DNA from: Legionella sp.
Lineage (GTDB): Bacteria; Pseudomonadota; Gammaproteobacteria; Legionellales; Legionellaceae
Length of the DNA: 64,000 nucleotides
Direction of reading: 5' to 3'
Assembly (NCBI GenBank): GCA_002786205.1
Contig: PEQM01000034.1
Coordinates: 1-64,000 of the forward strand
Shown here: positions 38,627 to 48,391 of the stretch, one piece after another
Layout: each line of letters starts with the position of its first letter
Numbering within the stretch: the first letter of the stretch is position 1
The notes under the pieces: model-generated
Databases searched by the model: none
Seen by the model: only the letters and a program-made list of their open reading frames with translations
What the model was told of the DNA's origin: nothing
Translations under genes and position numbers: made by a program

Positions 38627-39433
38627 ATCAATTAACTCAATTTCTTCTGTTTTTAAGGCAGTACCCAGAAAGATTTGTCCTACTTTTTGGAATCGTTTTA
38701 CAGAGTCAGTTACTAAATACTGTCTCCGTGGAGCGGATACACCTTCATTAAGCAAATGATGCTGCTGCAATGTCTCGTGCAAGGATTGGGCGGTCGCTTG
38801 AGCAGAATCGACAACAGTAACACCTGGTGGCAATAATTCATGCAGCAGGGCTTTAAATACAGGAAAATGAGTACATCCTAACAACACAGCATCTTCATCT
38901 TTTAAATCGGCCAAATAATGTTTTAATGCTTCTTTGGCCACTGTATTATTGACCATGCCCTCTTCGGCCAAAGCAACCAATACACTACATGCTTTATCAC
39001 CAACTACTGCATTGGGTAAATATTGAGTAATTAACTGATGATAGGCTTGTGATGCGATGGTGGTTTCTGTTGCCAAAACATAAATTTTTTGATTTTTTGT
39101 TGCCGCTACCGCCGCCTGCGCTCCAGGTCCTACGACACCCAGGACTGGAATATCAGGCAGTAAGGCTTGCAAATGAGGCAAGGCGGCTGTCGTGGCGGTA
39201 TTACAAGCTATCACCAAAGCTTTAATACGCCGCTCTACCAAAACTCGAGCCATCTGTACCGCATAGTGCCTTATCGTATCAGGGCTTTTAGTGCCATACG
39301 GCAGACGGGCTGTATCCCCTAAATAGATGAAAGACTCCATAGGCAGGTAAGCTTGTAATGCACGAAGCACGGTCAGGCCACCCATTCCTGAATCAAAAAC
39401 ACCTATCGCTAACTGGTTTTTATTCAATTTCAA
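38621..39433 (-). CDS. murI: Glutamate racemase
   Basis: Makes D-glutamate for peptidoglycan. 270 residues with the N-terminal GVFDSGMGGLTVLRAL, the first catalytic cysteine in IACNTATTAALP (about 75), the second in LGCTHFPVFKALL (about 187), and the DSAQATA segment. It starts 6 bases after the 1014-residue orphan gene, so a large orphan and a cell-wall enzyme share a transcript. Confidence 0.95.
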   Translation of the reverse strand: MKLNKNQLAIGVFDSGMGGLTVLRALQAYLPMESFIYLGDTARLPYGTKSPDTIRHYAVQMARVLVERRIKALVIACNTATTAALPHLQALLPDIPVLGVVGPGAQAAVAATKNQKIYVLATETTIASQAYHQLITQYLPNAVVGDKACSVLVALAEEGMVNNTVAKEALKHYLADLKDEDAVLLGCTHFPVFKALLHELLPPGVTVVDSAQATAQSLHETLQQHHLLNEGVSAPRRQYLVTDSVKRFQKVGQIFLGTALKTEEIELIDA

Positions 39434-39439
39434 TCCTTG

Positions 39440-42400
39440 TTAAATAGAACGACCTGGATTGGTTCCCCAAGCATTCCCCTGTTCTTGCTCTTCTTCTTTT
39501 AATAATTTTTTGGTTTTTATACTACTCATTTGCTCTTTAAAGCGTTGTACCGAAGAGGGGTCTGTAGGGGCACCTTCCATTTGCTTTTGCATTTTTATCA
39601 TTTGATCAGCCGCCAGCAATTTATTTTTTAATACAACCTGCGCCTCCGGATCAGAAAACACTTGATGATAACAAGAATCTGGCGTAAATGATTGCCCGTA
39701 TAATAAACCTGGCTTCATCACTTGCTCTGGGTCAAAAAAACCAGTCCTGACTACAAGGGCGTCCTGATTAAAATGAAATTTTTCCTTGCCCAATATCATC
39801 AGAGCAGTCCATAACAATTCCATTTCTTGCTTATTCCCCCCTTTTAAATACAGGGGATAACTTTTAGTTGGTACGCCCCCATGCGCCTGAATTAAAGCCA
39901 AAGCCATATCCATATAGACATTCACTTTTTCATACGCTGGTGATTTTGGCTGAGGGCCTTGCACTAGCTCAACTTTCCAACCGGAAGATTTGGCTAACTG
40001 CTCTTTTTTACCATGATACAGTGTTCGAGAAGGAAGCAAAGACTGAGCCAATAAGGCTTCACTAGGCTTTTCTTCTTCATGACGTGTCGTGACGGTATAC
40101 AAAATAGACTGACCTGGCTCCAGTGTGACTTTCTTTAGCACCGGTGGATGAGTATCTCGTGTCAAACCAGTAAGCATTCCGCGTTTACCAGGTTCATTTG
40201 ATTTGTTTTCGTTTTTCCTTGTTCGCAATTGAGCCAAATCTGCTTGCGAAATAGACTGCACAGTAACATCCTCTGCCGGATAGACATACCATTCTTTTTG
40301 CGACCGGATATTCTCAATGGTTTGTAGTAGCGATGTTATTTTACTTGCTAATTTACCGTATTGCGCAATGGAATGGTCTAATGCCTTTTGCGATGCAAGC
40401 CATTGATCGCGGATGGTTTGAATCGCTAGATATTCGCCTTGACTTGATTGAGGTAACTGGTCAATACATTCTTGCAAGCGCGCAGCATTACGCACCAATT
40501 TAGCCTCAGTAAGCCTTACCTGCTCTAGCAATCCTGCATACTCTTTTTGTTTTAACACCAGAGCTTCGTCTGTTTGTTTATGCAAAACATGACTGTCCCA
40601 TTCGGTATCCAAATCATCGAACCGCTGACTAAGACTAACCAGACCCTCATGCTCTTTGGTAATCTGTTCGACTTTTTCGCGAACAGGCAACAATAATCTC
40701 TCGCGCGCTTCAGGGTCATTCTTCGCAGCAAGCAACTCATCCTGAATATGCAAAGCATGAAGACGTTCAAAAGAGATTACTTTGTTCAGCCATTGCGCAG
40801 CGATTTTTTGATTTTTGGCATATGTAGAAAGACCCTGAATGAACGCCTCCTTAGTCTTTCTGTCCTTTAATAATTCATTAATTGTATCCGGTTTAATTGG
40901 CTGTAATTCAATCCTATTATTCAATAGTATTGTTAATACCATCGCTGGCGCTTGTCTTGTTTCGGCTTGAAAAGCACCATGTAAAGCCTGTTGCGCCTCA
41001 CATTCTTTAGTTAGTCTATTTTTGTCCTCAGATGACATCCTGTAAGGCATTAAACAAAGCTCCAAATCGTCCCAGATTTTTTGTTGCTTCTGCCCACTAA
41101 GACTAAGAGAATGTAATAGTTTATTAATTTGTACGATGATTTTAGCGTCATAATAACCTAAATTACACTGAGCCAATACGGTACTGTGTAAGACTTTCTT
41201 TTGCTCACAAATCACATTTTCAGCAAGTAAATCATGAACCATGTCCGCATCCAATGTCAGGCCCACGACCTGTTGTATGGTTTTGGCATCTTTAGCATCC
41301 ATAAGCTGCCTGGTAGCGCCTTCTTCAGACAATATCTTTAGCTGCTGTTCTAAAGGCAGGGAGGCAAATAAACGGGTTAAGGACTGTCGAGATTGGGCAC
41401 TTCCCAAAAGATGTTGCTCTACTTGCAAAGCAAAAGCACGGCGAACAAGTGCTTTGCGCACACAAAGATAACTTTCTTCGTCTATCCAATCAGGTGTTAC
41501 AACCAACTCGCTTTGTTTTAGTATTGCTCTCTGGTTTTCTAAAGTCGGATAGTTTTCCAAGACACCAATTATCTTCAGTACTGTTAATAAAGACATCTTA
41601 TTCTTAATGTAGTCCAAAGTCTTTGCTAATTCATCCTGGCGTATTGCCTGTAATCGCTTTGATGCGCTGTCTTTAATCTGAACAATTGAAGCTTCATCAG
41701 GCCGGGTGAGACCAGGTTGTGATTGCACCAACAACGAAACCATTTCATCAGCGCTGGCTTGCTGTAATTTTTCTAATTGTTGAAATGACATCGTTGCAAT
41801 ATTCCGCACTATCTGCTTAATCATCAACTGTTGCTGACGTTTTTGTGCAGGCTCCTGGGCTTTCTGCCATAATGTTTCTGCTAATGTTTCTGCTAATGTT
41901 TCTGCTAATGTTTCTGCTAAAGCAGTATTCACCGCTGAAAAAATCAAGTTCTTCAGCGCTTCTTTTTTCTGTGAGAGTGTTGTTGCAGTGCGCAATGCCG
42001 TCAAGTTTTCAAGCGACTCTGACTGATTAACCAGCGTATTTAGACGTACAGACAGTTGAGCTGTTATATAAGGGGCTAATTGTTCCCTTAAATCAGCAAG
42101 AGGAGATCTTAAGACCATCCCTTCGTCTCTTTCCTTTAAACTTTTATCTAAATAGGCTGCACACGCTTCTTGATTATTAGCAAGAATAGCCAATAACACT
42201 TCCTCTGGAGCTTCTTTTAACTCCAAGCGAACACGAAGCACGGACATTGCCACTTGGATTTCTTGGATTGCCGGCCAATCAGGTGACGTATCCTCATTGA
42301 GAGTAACGCCTACAAACTCCCAAAATGACCAATGGTCTTTCAATTTTTGAGGAAAAGCAGTCGCATCCGTTGAATCAAGCGCCAAAACAGCATCCAGCGC

Positions 42401-42484
42401 TGCTGCTGCTTGCCGCTGTTGTTCGGCATTTAAGCTGTGGATATCCAGCTCTTGAACTGTTGTTAATAAATCATTAAAAGGCAT
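39440..42484 (-). CDS. Large coiled-coil orphan protein, effector candidate
   Basis: Not recognised. 1014 residues from the ATG at 42484, which has GGGGAG 7 bases upstream; an in-frame ATG at 42499 lies before that site. It is almost all helical, with Gln, Leu, Lys and Glu-rich heptads. A run of four AETL units lies near residue 189-204, and a stronger coiled coil lies about 590-730. The last 250 residues are different, with Gly, Tyr and Pro, and look globular (SYPLYLKGGNKQEMELLW; HFNQDALVVRTGFFDPEQV). The end has a Glu-rich block (LLKEEEQEQGNAWG) like Dot/Icm E-block signals. No signal peptide or membrane helix. Confidence 0.7.
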   Translation of the reverse strand: MPFNDLLTTVQELDIHSLNAEQQRQAAAALDAVLALDSTDATAFPQKLKDHWSFWEFVGVTLNEDTSPDWPAIQEIQVAMSVLRVRLELKEAPEEVLLAILANNQEACAAYLDKSLKERDEGMVLRSPLADLREQLAPYITAQLSVRLNTLVNQSESLENLTALRTATTLSQKKEALKNLIFSAVNTALAETLAETLAETLAETLWQKAQEPAQKRQQQLMIKQIVRNIATMSFQQLEKLQQASADEMVSLLVQSQPGLTRPDEASIVQIKDSASKRLQAIRQDELAKTLDYIKNKMSLLTVLKIIGVLENYPTLENQRAILKQSELVVTPDWIDEESYLCVRKALVRRAFALQVEQHLLGSAQSRQSLTRLFASLPLEQQLKILSEEGATRQLMDAKDAKTIQQVVGLTLDADMVHDLLAENVICEQKKVLHSTVLAQCNLGYYDAKIIVQINKLLHSLSLSGQKQQKIWDDLELCLMPYRMSSEDKNRLTKECEAQQALHGAFQAETRQAPAMVLTILLNNRIELQPIKPDTINELLKDRKTKEAFIQGLSTYAKNQKIAAQWLNKVISFERLHALHIQDELLAAKNDPEARERLLLPVREKVEQITKEHEGLVSLSQRFDDLDTEWDSHVLHKQTDEALVLKQKEYAGLLEQVRLTEAKLVRNAARLQECIDQLPQSSQGEYLAIQTIRDQWLASQKALDHSIAQYGKLASKITSLLQTIENIRSQKEWYVYPAEDVTVQSISQADLAQLRTRKNENKSNEPGKRGMLTGLTRDTHPPVLKKVTLEPGQSILYTVTTRHEEEKPSEALLAQSLLPSRTLYHGKKEQLAKSSGWKVELVQGPQPKSPAYEKVNVYMDMALALIQAHGGVPTKSYPLYLKGGNKQEMELLWTALMILGKEKFHFNQDALVVRTGFFDPEQVMKPGLLYGQSFTPDSCYHQVFSDPEAQVVLKNKLLAADQMIKMQKQMEGAPTDPSSVQRFKEQMSSIKTKKLLKEEEQEQGNAWGTNPGRSI
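41871..41918 (-). repeat. Four perfect 12-bp tandem repeats
   Basis: AATGTTTCTGCT is repeated four times exactly on the plus strand, encoding AETL on the minus strand in the orphan protein. Multiples of 12 keep the frame, so copy-number change would alter helix length without a frameshift. Confidence 0.95.
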
Positions 42485-42530
42485 CAAAACACTCCCCATC
42501 AGTGTGTATATCCTTATTTTAGTCTGAATT

Positions 42531-42549
42531 TATTAATTTATCCTTAAAC
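42531..42549 (-). promoter_or_regulatory. Possible PmrA-type site upstream of orphan gene
   Basis: On the minus strand TTAAG and TTAAT begin 11 bases apart in an AT-rich stretch about 50-65 bases before the ATG. PmrA boxes that control many Legionella effector genes have two TTAAT half-sites at this spacing. One half-site has a mismatch and the flanks fit only in part, so the call is weak. Confidence 0.25.
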
Positions 42550-42572
42550 TCTCATGTTATATCGCTATAAAG

Positions 42573-43865
42573 CTATCCCAATAAAAAACGAAAACTTTTT
42601 TGAATTTGATTTAGATCAAATTGATTTAAATACAATGAAAAACTCATCCAGGCACTCAATGCAGCCAAATCACGAAATGGCGGTGGCAGGTAAAGAGGTG
42701 GCGTAATCAATTCATTCGCTTGTAATTCAACCAATAAGGGCAAATCATCGAGCACTACCTTACCGGCAAATAACAAAGGAATGGCGTCAATACGTTTTTG
42801 ACTGATCGCAAAACGGATGTAATTATAAATCAAAACAAATCCTTTGGCATAGGACAAATCTTTAGTAAATGGACCTCCGGTAGGCGTACTGCCACGAAAA
42901 ATTCTTACGGACTGATTATAACTTTCTTGCTCACTCATGCCACACTCGATGAAATAGTTATAAACATCTAAAAAATCAGCACCGCGAGTGACCATATCCA
43001 AGGCTATCACCCTGTTGGTAATTTTCAAAATACGCTCAGGGTAAGATGAAAAAGTCACCACCTCCGTGATCACCGCCAATCCTTCTTGTATCACACTGGA
43101 AGAAGGTGAGCCTTTAGAGAGAAAAAAACAATAAGGCTGCGTAGCACCATTCAAAGTGGTTCCTACATGAACCCAACCTTCATGGACTTCCAAATAGCGA
43201 AGATCTCTGTCACTGAACATGGCATTTTGACTTAGCTTAATGCTGTCTGCTCCTGCAGAGGCATCAGCCACCATGCCATCACTGATCATGACGGTAATTT
43301 TATTCGGGTGTTTATTAAAATAATGACCTAATCGCTCTTGTAACAATTCCTGAGCTTGTGAGGGAGTATACTGCTTGATATCGGCTTCCGATTGCAGTTG
43401 CACTTTTAAGCTGGACAATACATCGAAGAGCAAAGTGCCCATTTGCGACATTCGCGGTCCGCCAGCATAAAAGACATCGTTAGGACTGCCATAAAGCTCC
43501 ATAGCCAATTCACTAAACGAAGGAGAACCGCGCAATGCCAGCATTTGTGCAGCACGACTGTATTCTTCACATTGACGACGCATCAGACGAGTCACTGGCG
43601 CGTATTGTCCTAATTGATTTTGGGCATCACGCAAAATAAGACGAAATTCTTCTTGTTTGTCGACCACATCAAAAGGCAGGGGTTTATTTTTATAATATTC
43701 CTTGTCCACCGCTGGCAATTTTTTTCCTTTGTGTTTAAAGAAATCTTGCCTGACTGTCTCATCCCATTTAATACTATCCAGAATACGAATTTGTTGCTGT
43801 GCATCGACAATCCGTCGAGACAAATCCTGTATAATGGGCAACTCTCCTGAATCTAATGGCGTCAT
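42573..43865 (-). CDS. DUF1704 / MATCAP-like metallopeptidase (QEGLA motif)
   Basis: 430 residues. The start at 43865 follows GAGGGGG; an ATG at 43892 lies ahead of that site. Key residues are HEGWVH (His228, Glu229, His233), an HExxxH zinc motif, and QEGLA (Gln260, Glu261), which gives the name 'flavohemoglobin expression-modulating QEGLA motif protein'. The eukaryotic relatives of this family (KIAA0895/MATCAP) are tubulin tyrosine carboxypeptidases, so a peptidase activity is expected; the bacterial substrate is unknown. It sits in a row with dapA and a BamC-like lipoprotein. No signal peptide is present, so it acts in the cytoplasm unless exported by another route. Confidence 0.82.
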   Translation of the reverse strand: MTPLDSGELPIIQDLSRRIVDAQQQIRILDSIKWDETVRQDFFKHKGKKLPAVDKEYYKNKPLPFDVVDKQEEFRLILRDAQNQLGQYAPVTRLMRRQCEEYSRAAQMLALRGSPSFSELAMELYGSPNDVFYAGGPRMSQMGTLLFDVLSSLKVQLQSEADIKQYTPSQAQELLQERLGHYFNKHPNKITVMISDGMVADASAGADSIKLSQNAMFSDRDLRYLEVHEGWVHVGTTLNGATQPYCFFLSKGSPSSSVIQEGLAVITEVVTFSSYPERILKITNRVIALDMVTRGADFLDVYNYFIECGMSEQESYNQSVRIFRGSTPTGGPFTKDLSYAKGFVLIYNYIRFAISQKRIDAIPLLFAGKVVLDDLPLLVELQANELITPPLYLPPPFRDLAALSAWMSFSLYLNQFDLNQIQKSFRFLLG

Positions 43866-43888
43866 CACATCCCCCTCAATGGCACATT

Positions 43889-44113
43889 TCATTCACCTGG
43901 CGGTTCAATATCTACAATGGCTGACTGATATTCTTGAGGCAAATCATAAAAGTGTCCTATATTGGCACTAGTCAACGGTGGCGGCACCTCTATTGACGGG
44001 CCATTATGACTATTCAAATACAAAGACTCCGCATTACCTGAATATTTAGAACACCCAGCCAAAATACCTAGTACTGCCACTATCACACTCAATCGTTTCA
44101 CAACATTCCTCAA
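43889..44113 (-). CDS. Short BamC-like lipoprotein
   Basis: 74 residues with a lipoprotein signal (MRNVVKRLSVIVAVLGILAGC, acylated Cys21). The mature part has NGPSIEVPPPLTSANIGHFYDLP, which resembles the unstructured N-terminal stretch by which BamC binds BamD in the outer-membrane assembly machine. The position directly after dapA is that of bamC (nlpB) in E. coli. The two folded BamC domains are missing, so it is either a naturally reduced BamC or an unrelated small lipoprotein. It starts 3 bases after dapA. Confidence 0.65.
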   Translation of the reverse strand: MRNVVKRLSVIVAVLGILAGCSKYSGNAESLYLNSHNGPSIEVPPPLTSANIGHFYDLPQEYQSAIVDIEPPGE

Positions 44114-44116
44114 AAA

Positions 44117-44989
44117 CTAAATTAAATTCAAATCGTTCAAAACAGCCGCCAAAGCCTCCTGATGCATGGCAGACAGTGGCAATAAAGGCAAACGCAAGGC
44201 ACCGTCTATAAGCTTCATTTTTTGCATGGCCCATTTTACAGGAATAGGGTTTGTTTCAACAAACATTAATTCATGCAAAGGCATCAACTGCTCTTGTATT
44301 CGCAAACACATGGCACTGTCACCATCTAAAGCACTGTCACACATTTTAGCCATTAATTTCGCTGCCACATTAGCAGTAACAGAAATAACGCCTTTGGCAC
44401 CAGCCAACATCCAGGCAGCGGCCGTCAGGTCATCACCGCTATAAACATCAATCGTATGCTCTGAAAGACGCAAGATCTGCTGTAAGCGAGTCATCTGCCC
44501 TGTCGCCTCTTTAATGCCAATAATATTGGACACTTTTGCCAGTCTGGCTACGGTTTCTGGTAATAAATCACAAGCAGTTCGTCCTGGTACATTATACAAA
44601 ATAATAGGAATCGCTACTGCCTTGGCAACCGCACTGTAATGCTGAAACAGCCCTTCTTGAGTAGGTTTGATGTAAGCAGGGGTCATAATCAAGACTGCAT
44701 GTGCACCACAAGCCATTGCCTCTTGTGTTAATGCAATGCATTCTTTAGTACTGTTCATGGCGGTACCGGCAATCACCGGGATACGCTCTCTCGCCTGCTC
44801 TACCACGGTTTTAATAACCAGTACTTTTTCTTCATGTGATAAGGTTCCTGACTCCCCTGTCGTACCAGCAGCGACTAAACCTTGAGTCCCCATTTCAATA
44901 TGGTACTCTACCAACTCACGAAGTTTGAATACATCGACTTCATCATTTTTAAAAGGTGTTGCTAATGCAACCATGCTTCCTCGAAACAT
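44117..44989 (-). CDS. dapA: 4-hydroxy-tetrahydrodipicolinate synthase
   Basis: First committed step of diaminopimelate and lysine synthesis, condensing pyruvate with aspartate semialdehyde. 290 residues from the ATG at 44989 with GAGGTGG just upstream; a TTG at 45007 would precede the ribosome-binding site. The pyruvate loop [16 protein letters not shown], the tyrosine in [13 protein letters not shown] and the Schiff-base lysine in [10 protein letters not shown] are all present. The gene heads a run with a BamC-like lipoprotein and a metallopeptidase. Confidence 0.96.
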   Translation of the reverse strand: MFRGSMVALATPFKNDEVDVFKLRELVEYHIEMGTQGLVAAGTTGESGTLSHEEKVLVIKTVVEQARERIPVIAGTAMNSTKECIALTQEAMACGAHAVLIMTPAYIKPTQEGLFQHYSAVAKAVAIPIILYNVPGRTACDLLPETVARLAKVSNIIGIKEATGQMTRLQQILRLSEHTIDVYSGDDLTAAAWMLAGAKGVISVTANVAAKLMAKMCDSALDGDSAMCLRIQEQLMPLHELMFVETNPIPVKWAMQKMKLIDGALRLPLLPLSAMHQEALAAVLNDLNLI

Positions 44990-45185
44990 AACCACCTCAT
45001 TTTTCAATTGTTTTCTTTATACTACCGGATAAACCGCCCAGGAGTAAAACATCTTCTTAATATTTGCTCAGCCCCCAAACCAGCCAACCTAAAAACAAAA
45101 CAATTAAGAAGACCATTATTTTATCTTTTTAGTCATTTTTTGTACTATTATTGTAAAGGGATTAATGAAAAGAAAGGAAATCATT

Positions 45186-45569
45186 ATGAAGACAATAATT
45201 AGCACAGCATTCTGTATCGGCCTAGGTGCTATAGGTCTAACCGGATGTACTAGCACCCAGGTAGGAACTACTGTTGGCGCAGCTGGAGGCGCAGGTGTTG
45301 GTTATGCTGTTTCAGGAGGAACACCTCTTGGCACGGCAATTGGAGCTGGCGCAGGAGCTTTGATTGGCAATTCTATTGGCCAAAGTTACAGCTATAACTA
45401 CCCCTACTACCGAAATGTTTATTATCGAGGTTATGGGTACCCTGCTTATTATCGCAATACCTATTATGGTGGGTATGGCTACCGCAATGCTTACTACCGC
45501 CCTGCCTATTATGGCACTGCTTACCGTAATACTTATTACCGAGGAGGCTATTATCATCGATACCGTTAA
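45186..45569 (+). CDS. Glycine-zipper lipoprotein with Tyr-rich tail
   Basis: 127 residues. AAGGAA precedes the ATG at 45186 by 5 bases. A lipoprotein signal ends in LTGC (Cys21). A glycine-zipper segment (VGAAGGAGVGYAVSGGTPLGTAIGAGAGALIGNSIG) follows, of the kind found in outer-membrane lipoproteins related to SlyB and OsmB. The rest (about 70-127) is a repetitive tail of Tyr, Arg, Gly and Asn (YYRNTYYGGYGYRNAYYRP). The tail is unusual and may bind glycans or metals, but no function can be stated. Confidence 0.8.
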   Translation: MKTIISTAFCIGLGAIGLTGCTSTQVGTTVGAAGGAGVGYAVSGGTPLGTAIGAGAGALIGNSIGQSYSYNYPYYRNVYYRGYGYPAYYRNTYYGGYGYRNAYYRPAYYGTAYRNTYYRGGYYHRYR

Positions 45570-45670
45570 CGCTCAGACACTAAGGTCTGTTCTCGTAAGC
45601 AGACCTTAAAAATCACCCCGTTAGAAATCTGTTCTATACTAAAACGAGATCAATCATATAGGGACATAGA

Positions 45671-46450
45671 ATGAAATTAGCCAATAAAGTCGCACTCATC
45701 ACAGGAGCTGCCAGTGGTATAGGAAAAGAAATTGCACTCATTTATGCGCGATCTGGAGCCAAAGTAGTCATTGCTGATCTGAATTTAGACGAAGCCAATG
45801 CCGTAGTTGATGAAATCCAAAAAGCAGGAGGAGAAGCTTTAGCCGTTATTATGGATGTCACTAATGAGCAGCAAGTGAATGATGGCATCGACAAGGCTGC
45901 CGACGTTTTTGGCAGTATTGATGTTCTGGTCAGCAACGCGGGAATACAAATCATTAAAGAAATAGACCAGCTTGCTTTTGCTGACTGGAAAAAAATGCTT
46001 GCTATTCATTTGGATGGGGCTTTTTTAACGACTAAGGCGGCTTTAAGGCATATGTATGCCGGCAAGGGCGGCAGTATTATTTATACCGGTTCAGTCCATT
46101 CTAAAGAAGCATCCGTCCTTAAAGCGCCCTATGTCACCGCCAAGCATGGTTTATTGGGTTTGTGCAAGGTAGTCGCTAAAGAAGGGGCTGCTCACAATGT
46201 CCGTGCTAACGTGATCTGTCCTGGCTTTGTTCGCACCCCCCTGGTTGATAAACAAATTCCCGAACAAGCACGGGAGTTGGGGCTAAGTGAAGAAGACGTT
46301 ATCAAAAAAGTCATGCTAAAAGACACCGTAGATGGTGAATTTACAACTACTTACGATGTGGCCGAGGCTGCTTTATTTTTTGCTTCTTTTGAATCCAATG
46401 CACTAACCGGGCAATCTTTGATAGTGAGCCATGGATGGTTTATGGAGTAA
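45671..46450 (+). CDS. bdhA: 3-hydroxybutyrate dehydrogenase
   Basis: Short-chain dehydrogenase that oxidises 3-hydroxybutyrate to acetoacetate with NAD. The 259 residues contain the cofactor motif [18 protein letters not shown], the Ser in TGSVHSKEA and the catalytic YVTAKHG. The BdhA signature [18 protein letters not shown] is present. It is followed after 3 bases by patD. In L. pneumophila bdhA-patD is a known operon with a role in use of the storage polymer PHB and in growth inside host cells. Confidence 0.93.
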   Translation: MKLANKVALITGAASGIGKEIALIYARSGAKVVIADLNLDEANAVVDEIQKAGGEALAVIMDVTNEQQVNDGIDKAADVFGSIDVLVSNAGIQIIKEIDQLAFADWKKMLAIHLDGAFLTTKAALRHMYAGKGGSIIYTGSVHSKEASVLKAPYVTAKHGLLGLCKVVAKEGAAHNVRANVICPGFVRTPLVDKQIPEQARELGLSEEDVIKKVMLKDTVDGEFTTTYDVAEAALFFASFESNALTGQSLIVSHGWFME

Positions 46451-46453
46451 CTT

Positions 46454-47614
46454 ATGCCTAAAGTGCAAAACAAGAAAGAAAAACCTCAATACCAATACGT
46501 AGTCTGTGCCTTTCAAGGCGGAGGCGCATTGGGGGCTTATCAAGCCGGTGTTTTACACGCCCTGGATAAAGCGCATTATTTCCCCAACTGGTTTGTTGGC
46601 ACCTCTATAGGTGCTATTAATGCCGCGATTGCCGCTGGAAACCCTGAGCATCTTCGCATAGAAAAAATGTACCAGTTTTGGGAAAAAATTGCGACACATG
46701 CTCCACTCTCGGCGCTGTCTTGGCCAGACTACCTGCCAGTTAAAAAAGTGGCACATTGGCTTTCTGCACACTCCGCCGCCCTATTCGGTCAAGCTGGATT
46801 TTTTTCTCCTCGCCTCTTTTATCCCGGATTAAACACGCCCTCAGCAGACAACATCAGTTTTTATGACATGATGCCTTTACGCAGTACTCTCGAACAGTTT
46901 GTTGATTTTGATCGCATCAATTCAAAAAAAACAGTGCGCTTGAGCGTAGGAGCAGTTGAAGTAGAAAGTGGTGAAATGCTTTATTTTGACTCGGAAAAAG
47001 AAAAAATTGGCCCAGAACATATTATGGCCAGTGGTGCATTACCGCCTTCCTTTCCTGCCATAGAAATCAACGGAAAATATTATTGGGATGGCGGTATTTC
47101 CAATAACAGCCCTCTTTGTTATGTATTAAGCCACCGAGAAAAAACACATATTTTATGTTTTATGGTGAACTTGTTTAACTCTTATGGCTTAAATCCGCAA
47201 TCTCTTGATGACGTATTGCAAAGAAAAAAAGACATTGAATTTTCAAGTAAATTTCATCAAACGCTGAGCTTATATCAAGAAATTCAAGAACTAAAAAATA
47301 GCATCCATTTACTCTCTCAGCATATTCCTCCCTCCAAAAAAGAGAAACCTGAATTAAAATTATGTCTCGCCCGGGGTCGTCAATCCACCATCTCTTTAGT
47401 TCATTTTTTATATCAAGAAGACAACAGCGAGCTGTCATCTAAAGATTATGAATTCTCTTATCACACGATCAAAGAGCGTCTGGATAAGGGCTATAAAGAT
47501 GGTATGCGAGCAATCAAAAAATCGCCATGGCTTAATCCCATTGATGCAAGAAATGGGATTGCGCTACACGACATGTCTATAGAACGTCCTATGAAGAGGA
47601 AGACTCATGAATAA
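46454..47614 (+). CDS. patD: Patatin-like phospholipase
   Basis: Serine lipid hydrolase of 386 residues. The oxyanion loop [15 protein letters not shown], nucleophile [10 protein letters not shown] (Ser in GxSxG) and catalytic DGG ([10 protein letters not shown]) form the patatin Ser-Asp dyad. The C-terminal third is charged and lacks a membrane segment. Placement right after bdhA matches the L. pneumophila bdhA-patD operon, giving the name. It overlaps the start of the next gene by 8 bases. No signal peptide; export by another system is possible. Confidence 0.9.
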   Translation: MPKVQNKKEKPQYQYVVCAFQGGGALGAYQAGVLHALDKAHYFPNWFVGTSIGAINAAIAAGNPEHLRIEKMYQFWEKIATHAPLSALSWPDYLPVKKVAHWLSAHSAALFGQAGFFSPRLFYPGLNTPSADNISFYDMMPLRSTLEQFVDFDRINSKKTVRLSVGAVEVESGEMLYFDSEKEKIGPEHIMASGALPPSFPAIEINGKYYWDGGISNNSPLCYVLSHREKTHILCFMVNLFNSYGLNPQSLDDVLQRKKDIEFSSKFHQTLSLYQEIQELKNSIHLLSQHIPPSKKEKPELKLCLARGRQSTISLVHFLYQEDNSELSSKDYEFSYHTIKERLDKGYKDGMRAIKKSPWLNPIDARNGIALHDMSIERPMKRKTHE

Positions 47615-48344
47615 AAAAGAAATTAAAGAAAAAGCTTTTGCCATGCCTTTTGCCAGCCCCGCCTATCCCCGTGGTCCTTACCGTTTTTTAAACAGGGAAT
47701 TTTTAATTATCACCTATGAAACAGACTTGCAGTTATTGAAAGAGATTGTCCCTGAACCTTTAGAAGTTACTGAGCCATTAGTCAGATTTGAGTTTATCCG
47801 TATGCCTGATTCCACAGGATTTGGTAATTATACCGAAGCAGGACAAGTTATTCCTGTCCGTTTTCAAGGAAAAACAGGGGGCTACTCTCACGCCATGTAT
47901 TTAGATGATCATCCACCTATAGCCAGTGGTCGAGAAATTTGGGGCTTTCCTAAAAAATTAGCCATGCCAGAGCTGGCAGTAGTTCATGAAACTTTAATCG
48001 GCACTTTAGATTATGGCCCTTTTAGAATTGCCACTGGCACTATGGGATATAAATATGAAGCATTAGATATTGCACAAGTGACACAGTCACTTTTATCCCC
48101 GAATTATTTATTAAAAATTATCCCTCACGTGGATGGCAGCGTGCGTATTTGTGAATTAGTAGAATATTATTTGACCGATGTGGTCGTCAAGGGGGCATGG
48201 AGTGGTCCGGCTCAATTGGAATTGGCACACCACGCACTTGCTCCGGTTGCATCCTTGCCTGTCCGTCGCGTAGTCAGTGCCTTGCATATTCAATCCGACC
48301 TGACCTTACCTTATGGAACTGTAGTGCATGATTATTTGGCTTAA
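47607..48344 (+). CDS. adc: Acetoacetate decarboxylase
   Basis: Converts acetoacetate to acetone and CO2. 245 residues. The Schiff-base lysine and its neighbour are Lys116 and Lys117 in [16 protein letters not shown], the same numbering as in well-studied clostridial enzymes. The start overlaps patD. With bdhA it forms a 3-hydroxybutyrate to acetoacetate to acetone route, so the operon may drain ketone bodies from PHB breakdown. Confidence 0.92.
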   Translation: MNKKEIKEKAFAMPFASPAYPRGPYRFLNREFLIITYETDLQLLKEIVPEPLEVTEPLVRFEFIRMPDSTGFGNYTEAGQVIPVRFQGKTGGYSHAMYLDDHPPIASGREIWGFPKKLAMPELAVVHETLIGTLDYGPFRIATGTMGYKYEALDIAQVTQSLLSPNYLLKIIPHVDGSVRICELVEYYLTDVVVKGAWSGPAQLELAHHALAPVASLPVRRVVSALHIQSDLTLPYGTVVHDYLA

Positions 48345-48354
48345 TCACCTTCTG

Positions 48355-48391
48355 CTGATGAAGACTCGCTAAATCTTTTTGTCTTCATCAG
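48355..48391. terminator. Stem-loop between adc and pilU
   Basis: Perfect 11-bp stem CTGATGAAGAC / GTCTTCATCAG with a 15-base loop that ends in a T-run. It lies after the adc stop and covers the last codons of the convergent pilU. It could end transcription from either side. Confidence 0.55.
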
